From: CAZKYP01 sp964556885
GTDB lineage: Bacteria > Planctomycetota > Phycisphaerae > Sedimentisphaerales > Anaerobacaceae
Assembly (NCBI GenBank): GCA_964556885.1
Contig: CAZKYP010000183.1
Location: 1 to 6,484, forward strand
Direction of reading: 5' to 3'
Length of the DNA stretch: 6,484 nucleotides
Part shown: positions 1 through 5,482 of the stretch, one piece after another
Numbering within the stretch: position 1 is the stretch's first letter
Layout: each line of letters starts with the position of its first letter
The notes under the pieces: model-generated
What the model was told of the DNA's origin: nothing
Database searches by the model: none
What the model saw: only the letters and a program-made list of their open reading frames with translations
Program-made: the position numbers and the translations under genes

Positions 1-3
1 CAT
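1..3 (-). other. Possible start codon of the next operon gene, cut off by the window edge
   Basis: The last three minus-strand bases are ATG, preceded by CCGAGGTAA. GAGG is a plausible Shine-Dalgarno core but sits only 3 nt from the ATG, closer than usual. If real, the next gene starts 104 nt after acsE on the same strand. No coding sequence is visible to confirm it. Confidence 0.25.
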
Positions 4-36
4 TTACCTCGGTTGATTTTCCTTCACTCTAATCAA

Positions 37-89
37 TCCTTTAGATGCTTATTTTAATGTCCAGTGTTATATCGGCAGGTTCTAAAGGA
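37..89. repeat. 9-bp inverted repeat downstream of acsE
   Basis: TCCTTTAGA at 37-45 is the exact reverse complement of TCTAAAGGA at 81-89, with a 35-nt loop of 46-80. It lies in the 107-nt stretch after the acsE stop. The loop is long and no T-run follows either arm, so it is not a typical Rho-independent terminator. It could be a weak mRNA 3' structure or an operator pair. Nothing else is identifiable in 1-107 apart from a possible start codon at its end. Confidence 0.45.
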
Positions 90-107
90 AAAGACAATTT
101 TGCTGTA

Positions 108-935
108 TTATGTCTTGTTTACCGGGGTATAAGCCTTCAAAAAACTGTCTGAATATATCTGCTTATTCATTAGCATTTCGGCAGTAGCTATGACATTCAT
201 AAGGTTATTATCGAGCACATCGACAATTGCCGAGTCCAGGCCGCGGGAAATCGCCATAGCTAAAAATACACGATTTATCAGACTTCTTTCCGTTGCCCCC
301 TGTGAAAGATTCGAAAGACCTATAACCATGTGCGGCGCCGGCTCGGATAAATACTTTATCTGGTCCATGGCGGTTAAAATATTGCCGGGCTGGACCTGGG
401 CATTAGGGACTTTTACCGGCAGGACTATCGGGTCGATAAACAATCTTTGCGTGTCGAATCCTATTTCCATCGCCCTGGAAATAATTTCCGCCGCTGTGGC
501 TACGCGGGTATCGATATCCTGGGGCACGCCGTTTTTGTCCATAGTCAGGGCAATGATATTCGCCTTCGGACCGGCCTGGGTTGCCATTTCGATGTATTTG
601 TCGAATATTTCCTCGTCGCTTTTCTTGTTTAACGGAGTCGAGTTCAGAATTACTCCGTTGTCGGGATTAATGACTTTTAAGCCTGCTGCGATGACATTCG
701 GTTTCTGTGAATCCAGACTCAGCGGCGTCGAGCAGGTTTGCTGGATTGTTTCGACGAGCCACTGCATCGCGTCTTCCTGGTCCGCCGCAGCAGTGCCGAT
801 GTTTACATCCAGATATGTGGCACCGGCTTCCGTTTGCTTTGCCGCTAAATCCTGGATAACTTTTTTGTCTTTGTCGGCAATGGCCTGTTTGACGTTAATG
901 AACATGCCATTGATACGTTCTCCGATTATTATCAT
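108..935 (-). CDS. acsE: Methyltetrahydrofolate:corrinoid/iron-sulfur protein methyltransferase AcsE
   Basis: This 275-residue cytosolic pterin-binding TIM-barrel enzyme transfers the N5-methyl group of methyl-tetrahydrofolate to Co(I) cobalamin on AcsC/AcsD. It joins the folate branch to the corrinoid carrier. It opens with IIIGERINGMF (2-12). It then has YLDVNIG (41-47), PLSLDSQKPNV with Asp75, VILNSTP with Asn98, LFIDPIVLPV with Asp168, and GLSNLSQGATERSLINR with Asn209. These match the conserved pterin-binding Asp/Asn positions of the family (MetH-type methyltransferases are relatives; short length and context favour AcsE). It is about 12 residues longer than the well-studied enzyme of about 262 residues, mostly from small internal additions and the C-terminal tail. 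The ATG at 935 has a GGAGA Shine-Dalgarno 8 nt upstream. It is the last complete gene of the run and ends with TAA. Confidence 0.95.
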   Translation of the reverse strand: MIIIGERINGMFINVKQAIADKDKKVIQDLAAKQTEAGATYLDVNIGTAAADQEDAMQWLVETIQQTCSTPLSLDSQKPNVIAAGLKVINPDNGVILNSTPLNKKSDEEIFDKYIEMATQAGPKANIIALTMDKNGVPQDIDTRVATAAEIISRAMEIGFDTQRLFIDPIVLPVKVPNAQVQPGNILTAMDQIKYLSEPAPHMVIGLSNLSQGATERSLINRVFLAMAISRGLDSAIVDVLDNNLMNVIATAEMLMNKQIYSDSFLKAYTPVNKT

Positions 936-943
936 TAATTCAA

Positions 944-948
944 TCTCC
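944..948 (-). promoter_or_regulatory. Shine-Dalgarno site of acsE
   Basis: The minus strand reads CGGAGATTGAATTA before the acsE ATG, a GGAGA core with an 8-nt spacer. It closely resembles the acsD site and supports the start at 935. Confidence 0.75.
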
Positions 949-985
949 GTGTTTCAGACGAATGGTTCGAACATGAATTATGCTC

Positions 986-1939
986 TCACCATATTTGATC
1001 GATAAAGTTTTTAACAGTAGCTACAGCCCGGGGATGTCGCAGGCGAATGATATCGACGCCGGCCTGCAGCAGGCATACCGCCGTAGCTGCTTCCCACATC
1101 GGTCCCCGGTCGCCGGCTTGCCCCCAGCCCGGGGCGTCGGTGAGCTTTGCTTCCTTCGCCCTCCATGATTCGTAACCGACATCGCAAATCGCCGGCATCG
1201 CCATCATTTTATCGCCGGTTAATGCGGCCAGACGCTGGCGTTCCTGGATCGAATAGGCATACTCTATCCCGTAACCCAAAGCCCCCGTGGACTGGAAGGT
1301 AACGATTCGTTCGAGCGGAAAGCCCATGTCGGATACGAGAATGTTGACCTGTTTGGCTATGTTGATATCAATCGGCGCCTCGGTGATGAGGTAATGGCCG
1401 TCGGCCAGGGCGATAGCGGTCAGGGATTTGTAATTGTTCTCTGTGACCGTTCCTATCAGGCATTTTTCACCCTTGGCGGCGCCGCTGACTTTTGGCATGA
1501 CCTGGTTGTCCTTTTCATCGTTGCCGCAGCACCACAGAACCAGTGGTACACCAACCGATTTGAGTACTGCCTCAGTGACCTTAACGGCATGAGCGGCGTC
1601 TGTATCCTCGTTATCGGGATGGATACCATCGAACTTGATACAGATTAAATCTGCTCCGAACTCTTCGACGCATTTTTTAGCCCATTGGCCGGGATTGCCT
1701 ATTACGTCTTTGTAAGGTTCTATGAGGGCATCCGGCCAGTCCGTCGGCTCGCAGTCCAATACATCCATCGCTATTATCGGCTTTTCGCCTTTGTCTTCGA
1801 CCGAACCGCCGTAGACGATGTTTTTCGAACCGCCCACGGTTACTGTGCGCGTTCGAGTACCGCCGTCGTCTTTCGTAGCTCCAAGAGTAACACGATTTAC
1901 CGAACCGACAAAACCATCTGAAACTTCAGGAACAGGCAT
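986..1939 (-). CDS. acsD: Corrinoid iron-sulfur protein small (delta) subunit AcsD
   Basis: This 317-residue TIM-barrel protein pairs with AcsC; the cobalamin sits between the two subunits during methyl transfer from AcsE to acetyl-CoA synthase. Family features in order are RTVTVGGSKNIVYGG near residue 31, AMDVLD near 53, the ADLICIKFDGIHPDNED region near 95, VPLVLWCCGNDEKD near 131, FQSTGALGYGIEYAYSIQER near 216, and the C-terminal block GDRGPMWEAATA with the later RHPRAV, typical of CdhD/AcsD. Length is close to the roughly 310-325 residues usual for bacterial AcsD, so it appears complete. The ATG at 1939 is supported by a good GGAGA Shine-Dalgarno 7 nt upstream. It follows cooC by 24 nt and precedes acsE by 50 nt, consistent with one transcript. 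Unusually, acsC and acsD are not adjacent here: three genes separate the two partners. Confidence 0.95.
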   Translation of the reverse strand: MPVPEVSDGFVGSVNRVTLGATKDDGGTRTRTVTVGGSKNIVYGGSVEDKGEKPIIAMDVLDCEPTDWPDALIEPYKDVIGNPGQWAKKCVEEFGADLICIKFDGIHPDNEDTDAAHAVKVTEAVLKSVGVPLVLWCCGNDEKDNQVMPKVSGAAKGEKCLIGTVTENNYKSLTAIALADGHYLITEAPIDINIAKQVNILVSDMGFPLERIVTFQSTGALGYGIEYAYSIQERQRLAALTGDKMMAMPAICDVGYESWRAKEAKLTDAPGWGQAGDRGPMWEAATAVCLLQAGVDIIRLRHPRAVATVKNFIDQIW

Positions 1940-1946
1940 TAATCAT

Positions 1947-1951
1947 TCTCC
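1947..1951 (-). promoter_or_regulatory. Shine-Dalgarno site of acsD
   Basis: The minus strand reads CGGAGAATGATTA immediately before the acsD ATG, giving a GGAGA core with a 7-nt spacer. It fixes the acsD start and is much stronger than the sites of acsV, the ankyrin gene or cooC. Confidence 0.75.
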
Positions 1952-1963
1952 GAAAACAGTTTA

Positions 1964-2734
1964 TCATTGATTTCTTACAGTTCTTGGCGAACTTACGGCT
2001 AAAATTCGTTCGATTATTGTGCAAACCAACGAATAGGCCGGATTATTTTTATTAAGGTCAAAGACCGTCTTGCCCTGCATCGAGGCTTCAAAAAGACCTT
2101 TATCATAGGGTATATTTCCGAAGGATTCAACATCATTTCGCGTATTATATTTCATCTTTTCTGCCGTTTTGTTCCATAAAACACCGATTCGCCCAACCGA
2201 TATCGGTAATTTCCCGGCAAGAGAGGAAATTCTTTCGGCCGTAACCAAGCCGATTGGGGTAGGCTCGGCGACGATGCAAAGCACATCGACGTTGTTGGTG
2301 GTCCGACGGGATAGGTGCTCCATTCCGGCCTCATTATCGATAACCACATACCGGTATTGCGAGCTGAGTTTATCCAGGAACTTCCGCAGCAGGTTGTTGA
2401 CAGCACAATAACAGTCAGGTCCTTCCGGCCGGCCCATGGTGAGTAAATCGAATCCTTTGGATTCGGTAATCGCCTGCTGGATGCCGTATTCGACAGAGCG
2501 CACCCGGTCCATGCCCGTATTGGTCGGTGGTTTGGCCCGGGAGTCTTCGCGGATATCCGCAACCGTGCTGACCGGCTCGACGCCCAGCGTCAGGCCCAGG
2601 CATGAGTTGGGATCGGCGTCCACGGCAAGGATTGAGCCGCTGTCGGCCTGTTCCAAAAGAAATCTGATAATCATAGCAGCGGTCGTGGTCTTGCCCGAAC
2701 CGCCTTTTCCGCTAATCGCGATTGTTGTTGCCAT
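1964..2734 (-). CDS. cooC: CODH/ACS nickel-insertion accessory ATPase (CooC/AcsF family)
   Basis: This 256-residue MinD/ParA-type P-loop ATPase is a cytosolic maturation factor that, in this family, binds nickel at a dimer interface and delivers it to carbon monoxide dehydrogenase or acetyl-CoA synthase. The deviant Walker A GKGGSGKTT lies at 9-17 with the signature Lys10 and catalytic Lys15. AVDADPN is at 37-43. The metal-binding CxC pair is Cys108 and Cys110 in GPDCYCAVNNLLR. The conserved switch DNEAGMEHLSRRT is at 133-145. Length is normal for CooC. The ATG at 2734 lies 64 nt inside the end of the ankyrin gene. Its frame is open upstream to a TAA at 2834-2836, but I find no ATG, GTG or TTG there, so this start is the only conventional one. 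The Shine-Dalgarno is weak (GGA 10 nt before the ATG). Sequence alone does not separate CooC (CODH) from AcsF (ACS); an Acs-operon location would suit either. Confidence 0.94.
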   Translation of the reverse strand: MATTIAISGKGGSGKTTTAAMIIRFLLEQADSGSILAVDADPNSCLGLTLGVEPVSTVADIREDSRAKPPTNTGMDRVRSVEYGIQQAITESKGFDLLTMGRPEGPDCYCAVNNLLRKFLDKLSSQYRYVVIDNEAGMEHLSRRTTNNVDVLCIVAEPTPIGLVTAERISSLAGKLPISVGRIGVLWNKTAEKMKYNTRNDVESFGNIPYDKGLFEASMQGKTVFDLNKNNPAYSLVCTIIERILAVSSPRTVRNQ

Positions 2735-3516
2735 ATTATATATCCGTTGTTGTTTTCTATTTTGGGTATTGGATTTTCTTTCTTTTTGTCTTTTTGGAGC
2801 AGTGTGAGAAAGGATTCCGGCACCTTTTCTCCGTTAAATTCAAGGTTCGGGTCCGCGCCGTGCTCAATCAGGACTCGCCCGGTTTCCACATCGTTGCTGA
2901 AAGCCGCAAAATGCAGGGGCGTGCAGCCGTAAAATGCCCTCGTATTGACATCGGCGCCTTTCGAAATCAGAAACTCAACCATTTCGGTCTGACCGTGTGA
3001 TGCGGCATCGGACAGGGCGGTGCGGCCCTCTAATCCCTTCCGGTTGATGTCGGCGCCGTTGGCAAGCAGCAGCCTAGCGGCGTTGATTTGTCCGTTTCCG
3101 GCGGCCCATTGTAAAGGTGTTCCAAAGGTTCTTGCTTCTGCACTAACGTCGGCGCCGTCTTTTATGAGAATTTCCATTACCTGCAAATGTCCGTGGCGGG
3201 CAGCGTAATGCAGTGGTGTTTCACTGTTTTCATTACCGGCGTTGGCGTTGGCGCCTTCTTCTAAAAGTAATTTAACGACGCTGGTTTGTCCGTAAGCAGC
3301 CGCGGAGTGTAAAGGTGTGTCATAATACCAGAACGTTCTGGTATTTGGGTTTACTCCCCAGGCCAATTGTCTTTTGACTTCTGCGAAATTGCCCTTGCTT
3401 GCAGCGGTATGGATGTCCATGCAGCCGGAAATCAGTATTGCAATCAACAGCAGTAAGAGGGGCCATGTGATTAGCGGCGTCCGCTTGTTGGATGTACTGT
3501 TGATTCTCTTATGCAT
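2671..3516 (-). CDS. Ankyrin-repeat lipoprotein, function unknown
   Basis: This 281-residue protein begins with basic residues (KR, then NKR), a hydrophobic stretch PLLLLLIAILI at 19-29 and a lipobox ISGC ending at Cys32, so it is predicted to be exported and lipid-anchored. Residue +2 after the Cys is Met, not Asp, so the usual inner-membrane retention signal is absent. Ankyrin repeats follow. A degenerate first repeat starts at DIHTAA (34-39). TPLH-type motifs then recur at 67, 100, 133, 166 and 199, exactly 33 residues (99 nt) apart, each with a GADVN-like turn. From about 230 the protein is a charged tail. Its last 20 residues (262-281, basic, RARPRPLL at the end) are encoded inside cooC. 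No enzymatic domain is visible; ankyrin arrays bind protein partners, here unknown. The start ATG at 3516 overlaps the end of acsV, with only a weak AGGG upstream. It is not a known component of this pathway. The family and export calls are good; the role is unknown. Confidence 0.9.
   Translation of the reverse strand: MHKRINSTSNKRTPLITWPLLLLLIAILISGCMDIHTAASKGNFAEVKRQLAWGVNPNTRTFWYYDTPLHSAAAYGQTSVVKLLLEEGANANAGNENSETPLHYAARHGHLQVMEILIKDGADVSAEARTFGTPLQWAAGNGQINAARLLLANGADINRKGLEGRTALSDAASHGQTEMVEFLISKGADVNTRAFYGCTPLHFAAFSNDVETGRVLIEHGADPNLEFNGEKVPESFLTLLQKDKKKENPIPKIENNNGYIIWQQQSRLAEKAVRARPRPLL
2913..3318 (-). repeat. 99-nt period of ankyrin-repeat coding units
   Basis: The codons for the TPLH-type motif recur at exact 99-nt spacing: the matching 10-base blocks on the plus strand start at 2913, 3012, 3111, 3210 and 3309. 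The blocks at 3111 and 3309 are identical (GTAAAGGTGT); the others are diverged. This is the DNA trace of five tandem 33-residue ankyrin units, old enough for the bases to have drifted while the period is kept. Confidence 0.85.
3324..3345. repeat. 22-bp perfect palindrome inside the ankyrin gene
   Basis: The sequence is AATACCAGAAC followed directly by its exact reverse complement GTTCTGGTATT, with no spacer. On the minus strand it encodes residues 58-64 (NTRTFWY) and the first base of codon 65, at the junction of ankyrin repeats one and two. In RNA it could form a 9-bp stem with an ACGU loop. No T-run follows on either strand, so it is not an intrinsic terminator. A dyad-binding regulator site, a hairpin that slows ribosomes or nucleases, or chance are all possible. 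Confidence 0.7.
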
Positions 3517-5434
3517 TATTGGCTACCCTGTTAGTCACCGAGGGAAATAATGATAAATCCGTGTGCGGCAGGAAATTGGCCCTGGTGAATTCCTCCATAT
3601 ACCCCGGATGGCTCATCAAATCGAAATATGTCATGCTTTCCACAATTTTATCGGCCGCTTTTTGGGCATCTATACTAAGCAGGACAGTCTTTGCCCCTGC
3701 AATAGAAGTATTTCCGACAAACTGAATCTTCTCCGGCGGAACATCCGGGAGCATTCCGATTGTGACAGCCTGACGGACGTTCAGGAAGTTCCCGAATCCA
3801 CCTGCAAGGTATATCGCATTCAGGTCTTCGGATTTTGTCTGAGTTGATTCCATGAGCACCCTTATAGCTGCAAAAACACCGGCCTTGGAACGAATCAAAT
3901 TGTCGATGTCAGCCTGAGTAATGACTATTTCAGGATGACCGTCGGCTGCCGGCACTAACTGAAATTGCAGTCCTTCATCTCCTTCTGATAATCTTGCATC
4001 TCCATCGATTTTGAACCTTCCTGTCCGGTCTATGATACCATTTATGAAAAATTCCGCAAGTATATCTAAAAGTCCCGAGCCGCAGATACCGGCAGGGGGC
4101 GTATTGCCGATGGTCCTCAGGGATATGGAGCCGTCGTTGAGAATGGACATTTTTTCGATTGCCCCTTTTCCGGCTCTCATGCCGTTTTTGACCCCGCTTC
4201 CTTCGAATGCCGGGCCTGCTGAGCTCGATGCGCAGACCAGCCAGTCCTCGTTTCCAAGGACTACCTCGCCGTTTGTGCCGATATCTGCAAGCAGTGAAAT
4301 CCCTTTCTGGGCGAACATTCTGGTGGCCAGGACGCCGGATACAATATCTCCGCCGACGTAAGCGGCCACACTTGGAAGGCAGTATAAAAAACCTTGTTCT
4401 TTGATTCCTATGCCGAGTTTGCCGGCCCTGATTGGCGGTACGAAGTTGGCTGATGGGATATATGGCTCCCTGCGGATTCGAGTCGGGTCCAGTTTCAGCA
4501 GAAAATGTATCATGGCCGTGTTGCCCGAGCATATTACTGTATTTATCTGATTCGAATCGATTTTCTGCCTTTGAGTTAATGCTGTAATGAGGTTGTTGAT
4601 GTCGCTCACGATGCGAGCCTGCAATTCGTCGAATGCATTGTTTTGTTCTGCATATATGATTCTACGGATGTAATCTTCTCCGAAATGAATCTGGCTGTTG
4701 TATGCGGCTTCGGTATCTATTGTGGCGGCGTTTGTCATATTGACCAGATGGGCAACAATGGTGGTCGTACCAACGTCGATTGCAATAGCGAAGTTGGTGT
4801 TGCTTTGGTTACCGGCTTCAATATCAATGATTTCGGCAGTCTCGCCGCGTCGGCTTATGGTAACGGTGACTTTATAGTCGCTGCTTTGCAGTAGTCCCGA
4901 TATTTTTTGGAGTATGTGCAGATTGGTCTGAAGGATCGGGGCGTTGATTTGCCTGCGTATCGTAAGGTACAGGCGTTCGAGGTCGGCCGTGTGGTTCTGC
5001 ACAGTCGGCGGTGACATCTCTACGTAGATGTTATAGACCAGCGGGTCGAGTTTAAAAATACCCGAGTCCGCAAAGTCATTAATGTGTCTTAGTTGCCGGG
5101 TATCAGCGTCGGTGAGGATTTGGCATGCCTGTAAATTATGATGTTTTGGAACGGTGACAGTGATATCGGAAACGACTTTGCTCTGGCAGGCCAGGATAAC
5201 GTTCCGGCGAACCTGCTCGTCGGTTAATAATGTGGTAGGGCGGCATTGAATGTTATCGCGGGATTCGACTATTACTCTGCATTTGCCGCAGTAACCATCC
5301 CCGCCGCAGATACTGCTCAGGTATATTCCCGCTTTGTGAGCAGCCTCAAGCAGGTTCGTTCCCGCCGGGACTTCAATCTTAAGGCCGCTCGGCTCAAAAC
5401 GTATCGTACAATGTTTGCTTTTGTGCTGTTCCAT
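3509..5434 (-). CDS. acsV: Reductive activator of corrinoid iron-sulfur protein (RACo / AcsV)
   Basis: This 641-residue protein is an ATP-dependent cytosolic activator. It reduces inactive Co(II) cobalamin in AcsC/AcsD back to Co(I). Residues 9-100 form a plant-type [2Fe-2S] ferredoxin domain with Cys43, Cys49, Cys52 and Cys83 (C-x5-C-x2-C-x30-C, context GGDGYCGKC). A linker and middle domain follow to about residue 212. The rest is an ASKHA (actin/Hsp70-like) ATPase domain with IDVGTTTI at 219-226, GNTAMIH at 304-310, YVGGDIVSG at 359-367, DIGTNGE at 384-390, SSSAGPAFEG at 403-412 and AGGFGN at 544-549. Length matches full RACo proteins and no key motif is missing. The ATG at 5434 is the only ATG/GTG/TTG in frame after the upstream TGA at 5471-5473; no clear Shine-Dalgarno precedes it. 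Its TAA overlaps the next gene's ATG by 8 nt, which suggests translational coupling. Placement directly after acsC fits its partner. Confidence 0.96.
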   Translation of the reverse strand: MEQHKSKHCTIRFEPSGLKIEVPAGTNLLEAAHKAGIYLSSICGGDGYCGKCRVIVESRDNIQCRPTTLLTDEQVRRNVILACQSKVVSDITVTVPKHHNLQACQILTDADTRQLRHINDFADSGIFKLDPLVYNIYVEMSPPTVQNHTADLERLYLTIRRQINAPILQTNLHILQKISGLLQSSDYKVTVTISRRGETAEIIDIEAGNQSNTNFAIAIDVGTTTIVAHLVNMTNAATIDTEAAYNSQIHFGEDYIRRIIYAEQNNAFDELQARIVSDINNLITALTQRQKIDSNQINTVICSGNTAMIHFLLKLDPTRIRREPYIPSANFVPPIRAGKLGIGIKEQGFLYCLPSVAAYVGGDIVSGVLATRMFAQKGISLLADIGTNGEVVLGNEDWLVCASSSAGPAFEGSGVKNGMRAGKGAIEKMSILNDGSISLRTIGNTPPAGICGSGLLDILAEFFINGIIDRTGRFKIDGDARLSEGDEGLQFQLVPAADGHPEIVITQADIDNLIRSKAGVFAAIRVLMESTQTKSEDLNAIYLAGGFGNFLNVRQAVTIGMLPDVPPEKIQFVGNTSIAGAKTVLLSIDAQKAADKIVESMTYFDLMSHPGYMEEFTRANFLPHTDLSLFPSVTNRVANNA

Positions 5435-5482
5435 CGATACATGAATATGTAATTTTGTTCGAGCGTTAAATCATCTGCCCTG

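Noticed and set aside
190..1005. Long plus-strand open frame of 271 codons
   Set aside because: It lies almost wholly antisense to acsE, whose protein carries clear family motifs. The antisense translation shows no recognisable domain and has no supported start; it is a shadow of codon bias.
3975..4532. Minus-strand open frame of 185 codons within acsV
   Set aside because: It is an out-of-frame reading of the ASKHA domain of AcsV, very rich in Arg, with no family features.
5435..5482. Possible internal promoter in the 48-nt acsC-acsV gap
   Set aside because: AT-rich pieces such as TACATAT are present, but no paired -35/-10 with correct spacing is convincing.
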